A stretch of 64,000 nt of DNA from Nitrospira sp. (GCA_020846195.1 JADLEJ010000049.1:95254-159253); one strand, 5' to 3'; shown: positions 9,412 to 20,129, counted from the first letter of the stretch. Numbers and translations are program-made. The notes: generated from the sequence alone by a model not told the origin.

Positions 9412-9619
9412 TATCTTGGGCGGCATCGGCTGCATCATACCTGTCGCGCCTGCCGATGGGAAGCGGCTCCATGTAGCCGGTGGATTTTGTCTTGAATTCC
9501 TTAAGTTCGTGAAAGAACGACCCGATACAGACGCGAACGAGGAGCAGGAGATCTGTCCGAGGCGGGCTGCGCCGCGGTCTGCCTGCAGGCTTGAACCGTC
9601 GGGAACGGAAGCGAGAGGC

Positions 9620-12600
9620 ATGGGCGTGAGCGATCGCAACACATCGTTCGGTAAGGGGTCCCGCGTATTCACGCACCGGCATCAATTTACGCTGATCGGA
9701 CTCATTACGCTCGCCACGCTGGTCACGGTCGTCGCAGGGGGGGCCTGGCTGGAGCGGCGAACGGTGGCGGCCTCCGGAGAAACGGTGTCCATCATGGCCG
9801 CAGAAGTGGCCGCGAAACTCGATTTGCTGCTGAATGAGCGGGTCGGAGGGGTTCGGGCCCTCGCGGAATCGCTGGCGATGAATGGAGAGACTCCGGCGGC
9901 TCGCAGTCATATTCTCTCGACGTTTCATCGGGCCTACCCGCTCTACCTCTGGATCGGCGTGGTTGACCAAGACGGGCGGATTGCCGCCGCCACGATCCCT
10001 CAGGCCGGGCGGCTCGATGTCCGGGCTACCGGTTGGTTTCGGGCGGTGCGGCGGGAGCAAGTGGGGATCTATATTGGCGATATTGCAGCCGATGAGGCCA
10101 GACAGGGCGTAGAAACCGTCTCCTTCACAGCGCCCATCGCGGATCATCGAATCGATGCCGGCAGGCGCACGTTCCGCGGCGCGGTGACGACCCGGGTGAG
10201 CGCCGAGCAGCTGGAACGCTTGGTGACGGAAGCGATTCGGTTGTTCCAGCAGCAGACGTCGTTCTTTCACACGGTGGAATACAAGGTGCTTAGGGAAGAC
10301 GGCTGGGTGTTTATCGACTCGGACCCCGCGCGCCAGGGACAGTTGAACCTTGCGCAGGGAAATCTGCCGTCGGTTCAACGCGCCGTCTCAGGGGAGTCCG
10401 GCTTTGTCGAAGAGCAGCATTTTGTCCGTCGGGTGCCGGTCTTGACGGGGTATGCCCGCACACAAGGGATGGAAGGCGTCGAGAGTCCGAAATGGACGGT
10501 GCTGTTGCGAGTCGACCGGGCCGAAGTCGTGGAGCCGGTGCACCGCTTTCTCTGGACTATGGGTATGGCCGGTCTCTTGATCGTCGGACCGCTGCTCGGG
10601 CTGTTGGTCAGCGCGACCCGCCGCGCTCAGCTGGAGTGGAAGGACACGCAGGACGAGCGGATGCATGCGCGCGCCAACGAGCGCCGGCTGCGGACGATCC
10701 TTGAAGTGGAGCCGGATGGGGTGCTGGTAACGGATGGGGGCCGGTGCGTTCTGCAGATCAATCCAGCCGGCTGCGCGCTCTTCGACGCCGGGTTTCCCGA
10801 GGAAGTGCTGGGCCGGGATATCGGCCAATGGATCCATGAGGACGATCGCCGGGCCTATGAAGATGCGCATGCCGCGGCTCTTCAAGGGCGGGGCGTCTTA
10901 ATCAGCGGACGGGTGCAGGGGCTTTCTGGGCAATCGCGCTGGTTCGAGATGACGTTGGTCTTGTTGCCGGGGGAGCAGGGCATCCCGCCGTCGGTCTTGA
11001 GCGTGACGCGGGACATCACGGATCAGAAATATGCGCAGCGCCGGCAGACACTGCAACATGCGGTGGCAAAAGTCCTAGCCGAAGTCTCGACGGTCGAGCA
11101 GGCGATTCCCGAATTGTTGCGTGTGATCGGGGCCAGTCTGGAATGGCAGGCCGGCATCTTTTGGAGCGTTCAGGAGAAGGCGAGGACGCTCCAGTGCATG
11201 CAGACATGGGGGGGGCATCCATATCCTGTCGCAGAGTTTTTTGAGGCCAGCCGCCGCGCGACCTTCGCATCCGGCAAGGGATTTCCCGGCCGCTGCTGGG
11301 CGCGGGGCGAACCGCTGTGGGAGTCGGATGTCCTGCGGGACCATGAATTCATCCGCGCGGAGGCGGCGGCGCTGAACGAGTTGCATGCCGGCTGCGCGTT
11401 TCCTGTGTGGCTGCGGACCAGCGTGTTCGGCATCATGGAGTTTTTCAGCCGGGATATTCATCCCCGCGACGCCGATCTCTTGCGGACGCTCGCCACCATC
11501 GGGAGCCAGATCGGGCTCTTTCTCGAACGCGCGGAAGTCGAAGCCGCGTTGCGCGAAAACGAGAGCCGCACCCGCCTGATCATCGATACAGCCCTCGACG
11601 CCGTGGTCACGATGGATCGCGACGGCGCCATCACCGAGTGGAATGCCCAGGCTGAGCTGCTGTTCGGATGGCGGGCCCATGAAGTCATGGGGAAAGACCT
11701 TGCCGATACCGTCATTCCTGCCGATCGGCGGGCGGCGCATCGCGCGAGTCTCACGCGGTATCTCCATACTGGGCAGTCGAGCATTCTCGGGAAACTGGTG
11801 GAGCTCCAAGCTTGCTATCGGGATGGGCGGGTGTTTCCGGTCGAAGTGTCTATCGCGCCCTTGCGGCTGGACGACACAGTGGTCTTCAGCGCTTTCATCC
11901 GGGATATCTCCCGGCGCAAGGAATCGGAGCAGGCCTTGTCGTCGTATGCCAGGAAATTAGAACAGAGCAACCGAGACCTCGATGAAGCCCTGGCCCAGGC
12001 GCGCGCCGCGACCGAGGCCAAGTCCTCGTTTTTGGCCACGATGAGCCATGAAATCAGGACGCCGATGAACGGCGTGATCGGCATGACGGGATTGCTGCTC
12101 GACACCGAGCTGACGGCGGAGCAACGGGAGTACGGCGAAATCGTCCGCAATTCCGGCGATCATCTGCTGACCATCATCAACGACATTCTGGACTTCTCGA
12201 AGATTGAAGCCGGCAAAATGAGTTTGGAGATTATCGATTTCGATCTGCGCCACGCGGTCGAGGATGCGTTGGATCTCTTCGGAGAGCGGGCTTCCACCAA
12301 GCAATTGAATCTCGCGTGCCTCTTCCATGCCGACGTGCCGGTCGCGTTGCGCGGCGACTCCGGCCGCGTGCGCCAGGTGCTGACCAATCTGGTGAGCAAT
12401 GCCATCAAGTTTACCGAGCAAGGCGACGTCGTCGTGCAGGTCCGGCTGGTTTCGCAACAGGACGACGCCGTTGCCGTCCGGTTCGATGTCGCCGACAGCG
12501 GCATCGGCCTCTCGGAGGCGCAACAGGCCCGTTTGTTTCAGGCCTTCAGCCAGGCGGATGGTTCGACGACGCGGAAATATGGCGGCACGGGGTTGGGCCT

Positions 12601-13978
12601 GGCGATTTGCAAGCGGCTGGTGGAATTGATGGGCGGAGAGATTGGCGTGGCCAGCCAGCCGGGATCGGGCAGCACCTTCTGGTTCACGGCGCGATTTGAA
12701 GTGCAACGGGCGCCGGTCGAAGCGGCGCCGCTAGGCGCGGCCTCGGTGCGCGGGAAACGGGTCTTGATCGTCGACGATAAGCCGATCAACTGCCGGATTC
12801 TTGAGCTGTTCATGAAGAAATGGGAACTGGCATCCACCGTCATGAGCGAGCACGCGGCCGTCGTGTCCTATCTTCAGGAGCAGGCTCGCCAGGGCGTCGT
12901 CTACGACCTGGCCATCATCGACGCCGACTTGGCGGCGTCCGACGGACTACAACTCGCGCAGGCGGTCATCGCGACGGAGGCGCCACCGCGTGTGATCTTG
13001 TTGACGTCGGTTGGGAGGCGGGGAGATGCGAAGGCCGCCAAAGAGCTGGGAGTCTCCGCCTATCTCACGAAACCGATCAGGGAAAGCCAGCTCTTGCGCT
13101 GCCTCGCCATGGTGCTGGAGCAGTCGGAGGTTCCGGCTGCGGAGAGGGCCGCGCGGCCGGAACCGGAATTAGTGACGCGCCACACTCTTGCCGAGACCGC
13201 TCCGCCGGCTGGGATGAAGATTCTGGTCGCCGAAGACAACATCATCAATCAAAAGGTAGCGGTCAGGATGTTCGAGCGATTGGGGCATCGCGTGGATGTG
13301 GCGGCCAACGGGCTTGAGGCCGTCGAAGCGCTCTCGCGCATTACGTACGATCTGGTGTTCATGGATTGCCAGATGCCTGAGATGGACGGATTCGGAGCCA
13401 CCCGCGAGATCCGGCGGCGGGAACAGGCTGCGTCTCCCGCTCGCCGCCGCACCCCCATTATCGCGATGACGGCCAACGCCATGCCGGGGGATCGCGAGGT
13501 CTGTCTGCAAGCCGGCATGGACGACTATGTGTCCAAGCCGGTGACGAGCGAGGTGCTGGCGGCGGTGTTTGAGCGCTGGCGGCCGCGGGCCATTCCGGCG
13601 GCGTCCGAAGCGGCGAAGGCTGCGGGGCCCACGATCGATCCGCTGATATTCGACGGGCTCCGCGTGTTGAGCGACGAGGACGATCCGGGGTTTTTGTCCA
13701 GGCTGATCGGGCATTTCTTAGCCGACACGCCCACCCGGTTGACCGCGATGGGGACGGCCTGCCGCAAGGGGCGGGCGGAAGATGTCCAGCGGATTTCGCA
13801 TAGCCTGAAGGGCAGCGCCTCCAACCTGGGCGCGTTGGGTCTGGCCAGAATGTGCGACCAGGTCACCCTAGCCGCGCGTGGCGGACTAGAGACGGTTCCC
13901 GCGCTCTTGGCTGAACTGGAGCTTGAATTCCAGCGAGTCCGGAGCGAGTTAGAGCAGGATCTGAAGGAAGCAGCCTGA
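9620..13978 (+). CDS. BarA-like hybrid sensor histidine kinase (PAS-GAF-PAS-HisKA-HATPase-REC-REC-HPt)
   Basis: A 1452-residue phosphorelay kinase. Membrane helices at about 25-45 and 310-335 enclose a periplasmic Cache-like sensor of about 260 residues. Inside the cell follow a PAS domain, a GAF domain, a second PAS, the HisKA motif [15 protein letters not shown] with His810, the HATPase lobe ([31 protein letters not shown]), two receiver domains ([10 protein letters not shown] with acceptor in [15 protein letters not shown] with acceptor in [11 protein letters not shown]) and an HPt domain with SHSLKGSAS, His1394. All phosphotransfer residues are present. ATG 9620 is preceded by AGAGG. No cognate response regulator is adjacent; the next gene overlaps by one base. 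Confidence 0.93.
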   Translation: MGVSDRNTSFGKGSRVFTHRHQFTLIGLITLATLVTVVAGGAWLERRTVAASGETVSIMAAEVAAKLDLLLNERVGGVRALAESLAMNGETPAARSHILSTFHRAYPLYLWIGVVDQDGRIAAATIPQAGRLDVRATGWFRAVRREQVGIYIGDIAADEARQGVETVSFTAPIADHRIDAGRRTFRGAVTTRVSAEQLERLVTEAIRLFQQQTSFFHTVEYKVLREDGWVFIDSDPARQGQLNLAQGNLPSVQRAVSGESGFVEEQHFVRRVPVLTGYARTQGMEGVESPKWTVLLRVDRAEVVEPVHRFLWTMGMAGLLIVGPLLGLLVSATRRAQLEWKDTQDERMHARANERRLRTILEVEPDGVLVTDGGRCVLQINPAGCALFDAGFPEEVLGRDIGQWIHEDDRRAYEDAHAAALQGRGVLISGRVQGLSGQSRWFEMTLVLLPGEQGIPPSVLSVTRDITDQKYAQRRQTLQHAVAKVLAEVSTVEQAIPELLRVIGASLEWQAGIFWSVQEKARTLQCMQTWGGHPYPVAEFFEASRRATFASGKGFPGRCWARGEPLWESDVLRDHEFIRAEAAALNELHAGCAFPVWLRTSVFGIMEFFSRDIHPRDADLLRTLATIGSQIGLFLERAEVEAALRENESRTRLIIDTALDAVVTMDRDGAITEWNAQAELLFGWRAHEVMGKDLADTVIPADRRAAHRASLTRYLHTGQSSILGKLVELQACYRDGRVFPVEVSIAPLRLDDTVVFSAFIRDISRRKESEQALSSYARKLEQSNRDLDEALAQARAATEAKSSFLATMSHEIRTPMNGVIGMTGLLLDTELTAEQREYGEIVRNSGDHLLTIINDILDFSKIEAGKMSLEIIDFDLRHAVEDALDLFGERASTKQLNLACLFHADVPVALRGDSGRVRQVLTNLVSNAIKFTEQGDVVVQVRLVSQQDDAVAVRFDVADSGIGLSEAQQARLFQAFSQADGSTTRKYGGTGLGLAICKRLVELMGGEIGVASQPGSGSTFWFTARFEVQRAPVEAAPLGAASVRGKRVLIVDDKPINCRILELFMKKWELASTVMSEHAAVVSYLQEQARQGVVYDLAIIDADLAASDGLQLAQAVIATEAPPRVILLTSVGRRGDAKAAKELGVSAYLTKPIRESQLLRCLAMVLEQSEVPAAERAARPEPELVTRHTLAETAPPAGMKILVAEDNIINQKVAVRMFERLGHRVDVAANGLEAVEALSRITYDLVFMDCQMPEMDGFGATREIRRREQAASPARRRTPIIAMTANAMPGDREVCLQAGMDDYVSKPVTSEVLAAVFERWRPRAIPAASEAAKAAGPTIDPLIFDGLRVLSDEDDPGFLSRLIGHFLADTPTRLTAMGTACRKGRAEDVQRISHSLKGSASNLGALGLARMCDQVTLAARGGLETVPALLAELELEFQRVRSELEQDLKEAA

Positions 13979-16281
13979 TGCCCTGGCGTCGAAAGATACG
14001 GGTCATAATTTCGAAAGAGACCATAGTCCTATTCAGCGCCGTGTGCGGGGCAGCGCTGTTAGGGCTGGCAGGGCTTTGGCTGGTGGAACAGGAGCTGGTC
14101 GCGAGAGCGGGAGAAAGTCTAGCGCTCGCCGCGACAGGGGCCGCCGACAAACTCGACGCGATGTTGCGTGAGCGGGATGGCGATCTTGCCATCATTGCCT
14201 TGGCGCCTCAGATGCGTAGCCCCGATGCTGCTCAGGTCACTCGCCATTTGCGAGCTGTGCAGGCGGCCTATCCGGTGTATTCCCGTCTGGCGGTCACGAA
14301 CCGGGCAGGGCGGATCATGGCCTCTACCGATGAGGGCTGGATCGGGCGGGATGTTCAGCGCGAGTCTTGGTATCGAGCCGCCTGGCAAGCGCCGCGCGTG
14401 CACGTCAAAGTGATTACAGAGCTGGGCGAAGCGGCGGGCCAGTTAAGGGCTGTCGTCTTCTCCATGCCGTTCAGCGACTCCAATGGCACACTCCTTGGTG
14501 TGGTGATGACCGAAGTGGATCGAACGACATGGACCGGTCTGATAGAGGAAAGTGTCAACCAGTTTTCTGCGAGGACCGAGAGCTTTGGAGTTGTGCGCTA
14601 TCGGGTCCTTGGCCATGATGGCGCGCTGCTGCTGACCGCGGAGCAGCACGATCAGTCGTCGTTCAATCTGCGGGACCTGGGGCTGCCTTCCGCTGTCAAA
14701 GTGGCGACCGGCCGAGCCGGCTACGTCGAAGAAAGGCACTTGATTAAGAAAATTCCGGTGGTGACCGGGTATGCTCGCATGGCTGGTGTCCATTCACTGA
14801 CGTCGTTGCAGTGGGGGCTGCTCGTGCGGGCTGAGCGCGCAGAGGTGCTGGCGAGTATCCGCGCCCGGCTTGTGCAGATGGGACTGCTGGGACTGGTTGG
14901 CGTTATGGTGATGCTTGCCGCGCTCGCGTGGACGAACCATCGCCATCAACGGGAGCAAGCGCGAACGGCAGGGGTGGAGCGCGCGCGCGCGGACGGTGAA
15001 GAGCGGCTTCGGGCTATCGTGGATCATGCCGCAGATGGCATCGTCACGATCGACGATCAGGGGCGGATCCTTTCCTTCAATCCCGCAGCCGAAAAACTGT
15101 TTGGCTATCGGGCCAGCGAAGCGATTGGGCGCAAGGTCAATGTCTTAATGCCGGAGCCCTACAGGTCGGAGCACGATGGCTATGTGGCCTCCTATCTGAG
15201 CACCGGGCAGGCCAAAATTATCGGGATCGGGCGGGAAGTGGTCGGCCAGCGCCGGGACGGGTCGGTCTTTCCCATGGACCTGGCGGTCAGCGAAATGCGA
15301 CTCGCGTCGGGCCGGTGTTTCACAGGGATCGTCCGAGACGTGACCGCGCGCAAGCAGATGATCGAACGATTGAATGAACGCGAAACATTCTTCAGGCTGT
15401 TGTCCGAGCATCTGCCGATCGGGGTTTTTGAAATCGACGAGGCGGGCCGGTGTCTCTACGCCAACAAGACGCTGACGACCCTTCTCAAGCAGAACACGGA
15501 TGAGCGGTTTGGATTTGCCGACGCGGCGGATTTGGCAACGGCATGGCTCGAGTGGTTTCACGAGGACGATCGGCCGGCGATGCAGGAGGCGTGGGAGAGT
15601 TCCAGAGAGACATTTGGGCAGATCCGCCAGGAATGTCGGCTGGCCGCGGGCGGTTCAGACACGCAATGGGTGCAAATTCTTTTGTGGCCGCTGGCCAGCG
15701 ATACAGGGTTTCGCTATCTCGGGACAATGGAAGATATCACCGCGCGGAAACAAACTAGCGCACAGACCATGCAATTGCTGCGTCATGGCCGGTTTGAATT
15801 GCGCACGCTGACCGAGGCCAGAAATCTTGCGGAACTGCTGGCGTATGCCTTCCCGGATCCCTCGCGCGCGCAGCTCGGACTGACGGAATTGCTGGTCAAT
15901 GGAGTCGAACACGGGAATTTGAATCTCTCGTACGATGAGAAGTCTGGGTTCCTCAAAACGGGGCAATTGGATCATGAGGTGGCGCGCCGCATGGCGCTGC
16001 CCGAACATGTGCGGAAGCGAGTACGGGTTTTGATGGATCGAAACAAAACGGAGCTGGTGCTCACGATCATCGACGAGGGGCAGGGCTTTGACTGGCGCCG
16101 GTACCTCATTCTCGACGACGCCCGCTCCGACGATTCGCATGGGCGCGGCATCGCGATGTCCAAGAGCATCAGCTTCGACCAGCTTGAATATCAGGAGCCC
16201 GGGAATCAGGTGACCGTATCGACCAGACTTACGCCTGCCGGTCAAGACGCCGATGATGCGAGCGAGAAAAATGCTGCTTAG
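13978..16281 (+). CDS. Membrane sensor with FixL-like haem PAS and anti-sigma-type ATPase domain
   Basis: A 767-residue protein related at its N-terminus to the hybrid kinase just upstream: two membrane helices (about 15-37 and 300-320) around a Cache-like periplasmic domain. The first PAS carries EHDGY, YLSTGQ and IIGIGREV; counted against FixL, His399 fits the proximal haem ligand (His200 of B. japonicum FixL) and Arg419 the distal Arg220, while His214 is replaced by Lys. A second PAS follows. The C-terminal 170 residues are an HATPase (ELLVNGVEHGNLNL, DEGQGFDW, GRGIAMSKS) with no HisKA phosphoacceptor, closer to RsbW/SpoIIAB-like ATPases. Output is therefore unclear. The start overlaps the upstream stop by one base. 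Confidence 0.85.
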   Translation: MPWRRKIRVIISKETIVLFSAVCGAALLGLAGLWLVEQELVARAGESLALAATGAADKLDAMLRERDGDLAIIALAPQMRSPDAAQVTRHLRAVQAAYPVYSRLAVTNRAGRIMASTDEGWIGRDVQRESWYRAAWQAPRVHVKVITELGEAAGQLRAVVFSMPFSDSNGTLLGVVMTEVDRTTWTGLIEESVNQFSARTESFGVVRYRVLGHDGALLLTAEQHDQSSFNLRDLGLPSAVKVATGRAGYVEERHLIKKIPVVTGYARMAGVHSLTSLQWGLLVRAERAEVLASIRARLVQMGLLGLVGVMVMLAALAWTNHRHQREQARTAGVERARADGEERLRAIVDHAADGIVTIDDQGRILSFNPAAEKLFGYRASEAIGRKVNVLMPEPYRSEHDGYVASYLSTGQAKIIGIGREVVGQRRDGSVFPMDLAVSEMRLASGRCFTGIVRDVTARKQMIERLNERETFFRLLSEHLPIGVFEIDEAGRCLYANKTLTTLLKQNTDERFGFADAADLATAWLEWFHEDDRPAMQEAWESSRETFGQIRQECRLAAGGSDTQWVQILLWPLASDTGFRYLGTMEDITARKQTSAQTMQLLRHGRFELRTLTEARNLAELLAYAFPDPSRAQLGLTELLVNGVEHGNLNLSYDEKSGFLKTGQLDHEVARRMALPEHVRKRVRVLMDRNKTELVLTIIDEGQGFDWRRYLILDDARSDDSHGRGIAMSKSISFDQLEYQEPGNQVTVSTRLTPAGQDADDASEKNAA

Positions 16282-16946
16282 CGAATGGATGAGCGCGGGT
16301 CAGGTGCATGATCCCATCCGAGAACCAGCTGTTGAACGGCGTGCATAGGCAGGGATGGGAGGGGAGAGGGTTGCGGCACGGAGGGGGCGGTGACGTGCCG
16401 GATCGGCGGGAGTTCTTGTAGTTGCCCCCGGCAGGTTCCGCAGAGATGCCGCCGCGGTTGAATGGTCTTGCGCTGGCGGCGATAGATCCGCCCGCAGTCC
16501 GTGCAGCGCCAGGCGAATCGGGAGAGCGCCTGCACTTCTTTCTGGAGAGAGTGGTAGATCGTAATCGCGACCAGCCCGCTCCGGTTCATCTCCGTCATCT
16601 TGCGCAGGAAGTCCGGGCCGTGATTCGGCCGCCGCTTCAAGACATCGAATTGCCATTGATGGATCATTTCATGAGCCAGGGTGTTGAGCAGCTCCTGATC
16701 GGCGTAGGCCGTGCGTTCGGCCAATCGAGCCATCAACGGTTCGGACAAGCGAATCTCTCGTTTGGCTCGAGCTGGATTCGGCATATCGAATGGTTTCGGA
16801 CGAGGGCCGCCACGGCTGACGAACATCCCGACAGACGAGGTCAGGCGGCGGCTCCACACCACGGGAATCGGCGGCAGGAGCCCGTCGAAGTAGCGCTCGT
16901 TCAACCGGCGCCACTCCGTTTGCAATTGTTCGGTCGATGGGTGCAT
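16278..16946 (-). CDS. SprT-like zinc metalloprotease-fold protein
   Basis: A 222-residue SprT/WSS1-type protein. An N-terminal helix (EQLQTEWRRLNERYFDGLLP) precedes the zinc motif LAHEMIHQWQ and a distal NHGPDFLRKM, then a C-terminal zinc ribbon (CTDCGRIYRR, LCGTCRG). Proline-rich tail. The family includes DNA-protein crosslink proteases such as human SPRTN; bacterial members are poorly studied. I use ATG 16946 since the frame extension to 17045 lies inside the upstream gene. The stop overlaps the convergent sensor gene by four bases. Confidence 0.88.
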   Translation of the reverse strand: MHPSTEQLQTEWRRLNERYFDGLLPPIPVVWSRRLTSSVGMFVSRGGPRPKPFDMPNPARAKREIRLSEPLMARLAERTAYADQELLNTLAHEMIHQWQFDVLKRRPNHGPDFLRKMTEMNRSGLVAITIYHSLQKEVQALSRFAWRCTDCGRIYRRQRKTIQPRRHLCGTCRGQLQELPPIRHVTAPSVPQPSPLPSLPMHAVQQLVLGWDHAPDPRSSIR

Positions 16947-16992
16947 TGGCACGGGCTCCGTCTGCAATGGACGCACAGGACTGCCGCCGGGG

Positions 16993-17985
16993 CTAACGGA
17001 TCTGCTCGAGCACGGCTGCGGCCAGGAGCGGCAGCATAATTTCATGATGGCCGGTGAGGGTATAGCCCTTTCCGCCCTTTTGGGTGGGGCGTCTCACCAC
17101 ATTGGTCATGGGCCGGTAGTGCGACAGGAAATCCATATTCACGGTGGTGATCTTGGTGAGCGGATGGCCGAGATTGCGCCCGAGCGACACGGTTTTCAAA
17201 AACACTTCCGGCAAGATAACGGCCGATCCCACATTCAGATAGACCCCACCCTCCATCCCGGCGACGACCGCCGCCAGCCGTCGAAAATCGAAGAGGGACG
17301 TGGCTCCGATGGCGGCACCGTCGGCGGCGGGATGCATGTGGATGATGTCCGTCCCAATCGCCACATGCACGGTGACGGGAATGCCCAGCCGCGCGCCGGT
17401 GGCGAGCAGGCTGGTTGCGCGGTTCGGGAACTGGCCTTGATAGCGATTGATGTAGTGCCCGACGGCTTCCCCGAGTCCCTGGCCATGTTGCGCGCCGAGG
17501 GCGATGGCCTCGTTCAAGATCCGCCCAGTGTCTTCGGCCATGCCGAAGCGGCCCTCGTCGATCTCGGCGTCCACTTCTTCCGACGTGTGCCCCATGAGCG
17601 CCAGCTCGAAATCGTGGATGATGCCGGCCCCGTTCATGGCCACGGCGGTGACGATGCCGCGCTCCATCAAATCCACGATGACGGGATTGAGACCCACCTT
17701 GATGACATGGGCGCCGATGCCGAGGACGACCGGCCGGTGCCGGCGATGGGCCGTCGCAATGGCGGCCGCCACGGCGCGCAACGTTTTGACCGCGAGCAGG
17801 TCGGGCAGGGATTGGTAAAACTGCGCGAACGATCCTCCGCTGGCCCAGGGTTGAGCAAAGTCGGAGACCCGCACTTTGCTATGACGCTTTTTCAAGGGAT
17901 AGGTCGTCAGATCCGAGACATCGATCGGAGGAATCAACGGGCGCGCGGGGCGTTGCGGGGGCGTTCGGTTAGGGCGCGGTGCCAA
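16993..17985 (-). CDS. Deoxyhypusine-synthase-like Rossmann protein, function unknown
   Basis: A 330-residue conserved protein. The segment from about 85 to 150 (VVLGIGAHVIKVGLNPVI, VAMNGAGIIHDFELA, EIDEGRFGMAEDTG) resembles the NAD-binding core of the deoxyhypusine synthase family (COG1899 type), as do later segments (VHVAIGTDIIHMHP, YLNVGSAVILPEVF). The active-site Lys sequence of true deoxyhypusine synthase is not visible; the end reads TGHHEIMLPLLAAAV. A hypusine role is not expected in bacteria, so it may act on another amine or be something else. It starts inside the last 17 bases of gmhA, so they are coupled. Confidence 0.6.
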   Translation of the reverse strand: MAPRPNRTPPQRPARPLIPPIDVSDLTTYPLKKRHSKVRVSDFAQPWASGGSFAQFYQSLPDLLAVKTLRAVAAAIATAHRRHRPVVLGIGAHVIKVGLNPVIVDLMERGIVTAVAMNGAGIIHDFELALMGHTSEEVDAEIDEGRFGMAEDTGRILNEAIALGAQHGQGLGEAVGHYINRYQGQFPNRATSLLATGARLGIPVTVHVAIGTDIIHMHPAADGAAIGATSLFDFRRLAAVVAGMEGGVYLNVGSAVILPEVFLKTVSLGRNLGHPLTKITTVNMDFLSHYRPMTNVVRRPTQKGGKGYTLTGHHEIMLPLLAAAVLEQIR

Positions 17986-18547
17986 GGATCGTTTCCTCTA
18001 CGAGTTCGCACAAGACATGGCCGAGGGTGATGTGGCTTTCCTGGATGCGCGCCGTGATGTTCGACGGAACGATGAAGGGGTGATCGACGAGCCCCGCGAG
18101 CTTGCCGCCGGTCCCGCCCGTCCAGGCGACGGTGATCATGCCGCATTCGCGGGCGGCCGTGACGCCCTTCAAGACGTTCGGCGAGTTGCCGCTGGTGCTG
18201 ATGCCGATGGCGATGTCGCCTTTCTGGCCATGGGCGCGGATCTGCCGGGCAAAGAGTTCGTCGAACCCGTAATCGTTGGCGATGCAGGTGATGGCGGCGA
18301 TGTCGGTGGCCAGGGCGATGGCTGGGAGCGGCGCGCGTTCCCGCTTGTAGCGGCCGACGAATTCCGCCGCGATGTGGGCGGCGTCGGTGGCGCTGCCGCC
18401 GTTGCCGAACAGCAGCACTTTATGCCCTGCGCGAAAGGCGGCGACGAGGAGTTGCGCGACCGTGGCCACGCGGTCGGCGTGATCCCGCGCGAATTGTTGT
18501 TTGACGGCGGCGCTATCGGAGAAGGCCTGGAGGACAAAATCTTTCAT
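17969..18547 (-). CDS. gmhA: Sedoheptulose-7-phosphate isomerase (SIS domain)
   Basis: Converts sedoheptulose-7-phosphate to D-glycero-D-manno-heptose-7-phosphate, the first step of ADP-heptose synthesis. The 192 residues form one SIS domain: LLFGNGGSATDAAHIAAEFVGR, DYGFDELFARQI, IGISTSGNSPNVLKG and a terminal IQESHITLGHVLCELVE helix with the catalytic His region. Full length for GmhA. It pairs functionally with rfaE2 at 8944-9411 but lies about 9 kb away. Confidence 0.94.
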   Translation of the reverse strand: MKDFVLQAFSDSAAVKQQFARDHADRVATVAQLLVAAFRAGHKVLLFGNGGSATDAAHIAAEFVGRYKRERAPLPAIALATDIAAITCIANDYGFDELFARQIRAHGQKGDIAIGISTSGNSPNVLKGVTAARECGMITVAWTGGTGGKLAGLVDHPFIVPSNITARIQESHITLGHVLCELVEETILGTAP

Positions 18548-18602
18548 TAAACGGCGATTCTAGGGAAGCGTCGCGGGACTGTCAAACCTGGCCGTCGAGA
18601 CG

Positions 18603-19553
18603 CTAGGCCTTCGGCGGTTGAGTGGGTGATCCTTGCTTGATGGCGCTCATGGCTAGCGCGATCATGGAGCCGACGTCGGAGACCGTTGCTGGGAGAATGA
18701 GGGTATTGTTCGTCTTGGCTAGTTGGCCGAATTGCGCGATGTACTGTTCCGCCACACGCAGCTGGACGGCTTCCTGCCCACCGGGCATCTGAATCGTCTC
18801 GGCCACTTTCCGAAGTCCTTCGGCGGTCGCTTGGGCGATGGCGAGAATAGCTGAGGCCGCGCCTTCGGCTTCATTGATCTGCTGCTGCTTCTTCGCTTCG
18901 GAGGCCTTGATCACTTGCTGCTTCTCGCCTTCAGCCTGGTTGATCGCGGCATCGCGCTCTCCTTCTGAGGTGAGAATCACGGCGCGCTTTTCCCGCTCCG
19001 CCCGCATCTGCTTTTCCATCGCATTGAGCACATCTTTCGGCGGCGTGATGTTCTTGAGCTCGTAGCGCAGGACTTTGACACCCCAGGGGTCCGAGGCTTT
19101 ATCGAGCTCGTTCACCACCTGCACATTGATGTTGGTCCGCTCCTCGAACGTGCGGTCGAGCTCGATCTTTCCGATCTCGCTGCGCAACGTGGTTTGCGCC
19201 AGCTGGATCAAGGCGAAGCCATAGTCGCTGATGCCGTAGGAAGCGCGCTGCGGATGCAGCACTTTGAGGTACAGGATGCCGTCCACCGAGACCTGCACGT
19301 TGTCGCGGGTGATGCAGACCTGCTCGGGAATATCGATGGCGGTTTCTTTGAGCGAATGTTTGTAGCGGATGTTGTCGATGAAGGGGAGCAGGATGTGGAA
19401 GCCGGCATCCAGCGTCGCCGAATACTTGCCCAGCCGCTCGACGACATAGGCGCTCTGTTGCGGGACGACCACGGCCGTCTTCGCGAAGACATAGATGACA
19501 AACAGGGCCAGCAAGAGTGTGACGAGAAATCCGCCGCTCATTCCACCATCCAT
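18603..19553 (-). CDS. SPFH/Band-7 (stomatin/paraslipin-like) membrane protein
   Basis: A 316-residue protein with an N-terminal membrane helix (residues 7-25) and a Band-7 domain: VPQQSAYVVERLGKY, GFHILLPFIDNIRYKHSL, DNVQVSVDGILYLKV, LRSEIGKIELDRTFEERTNIN. A long Ala/Glu-rich coiled coil (about 180-240) precedes a short C-terminal tail. Such proteins oligomerise in membrane microdomains. The NfeD gene directly upstream on the same strand is the usual partner, supporting a two-gene operon. Confidence 0.92.
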   Translation of the reverse strand: MDGGMSGGFLVTLLLALFVIYVFAKTAVVVPQQSAYVVERLGKYSATLDAGFHILLPFIDNIRYKHSLKETAIDIPEQVCITRDNVQVSVDGILYLKVLHPQRASYGISDYGFALIQLAQTTLRSEIGKIELDRTFEERTNINVQVVNELDKASDPWGVKVLRYELKNITPPKDVLNAMEKQMRAEREKRAVILTSEGERDAAINQAEGEKQQVIKASEAKKQQQINEAEGAASAILAIAQATAEGLRKVAETIQMPGGQEAVQLRVAEQYIAQFGQLAKTNNTLILPATVSDVGSMIALAMSAIKQGSPTQPPKA

Positions 19554-19583
19554 TGTGTCGTCTCCATCATAATGAAGTGCGCG

Positions 19584-20018
19584 CTATTCGCCGCTGATTT
19601 GCAACGTGAGGCCGTCCATGCCGGTGACTTTGCTCCGTTGCCCTTTATTCAAGGGGGTGGATCCGGCATTTCTGGCCGACCAGGTGGTGCCGCGGAGCTC
19701 GACTTTCCCAATCGCGCCGGCGGCGAGTGTGTCGATGGGGATGGCGATTTCGCCCAGCATGGAATCGACATCGGGAGGTGTTGTCTTCGAGGCATTGATG
19801 CGCGTCAGCAGCGGGCCGCGAAACACGAGCAAGGAGGCGACGGCGATGCCGGAGAAGAGCAGCCATTGCGCGGACTCTCCCTGGACCAGGTTTAGTGCCG
19901 CAATGGCGCCGACCACCAGGGCGGCAAGGCCGAAAAATAGAATGTAAAATCCGCCAGGGGTCATCATCTCAGCGCCGAGCAGCAGCAAGCCGAGTAACAA
20001 CCAGTGCCACCAGATCAT
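19584..20018 (-). CDS. NfeD-like membrane protein
   Basis: A 144-residue NfeD family protein: membrane helices at about 2-20, 25-45 and 50-70, then a C-terminal OB-fold domain (MLGEIAIPIDTLAAGAIGKV, GTTWSARNAG, KVTGMDGLTLQI). Start ATG 20018 is preceded by GAGG on the minus strand; the frame extends upstream but without a sensible N-terminus. It leads the SPFH gene by 30 bases and probably regulates or anchors that oligomer. Confidence 0.9.
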   Translation of the reverse strand: MIWWHWLLLGLLLLGAEMMTPGGFYILFFGLAALVVGAIAALNLVQGESAQWLLFSGIAVASLLVFRGPLLTRINASKTTPPDVDSMLGEIAIPIDTLAAGAIGKVELRGTTWSARNAGSTPLNKGQRSKVTGMDGLTLQISGE

Positions 20019-20129
20019 GACGGAACCTCGCCTTGTGCAGTGAGTAAGCAGAGAGGCTTGAACGATTGACGAAAGTCTAAGCCGGTTTCCGGAGACCGTC
20101 AAGCAGAACGCACATTGCCTGGCCGAGAA

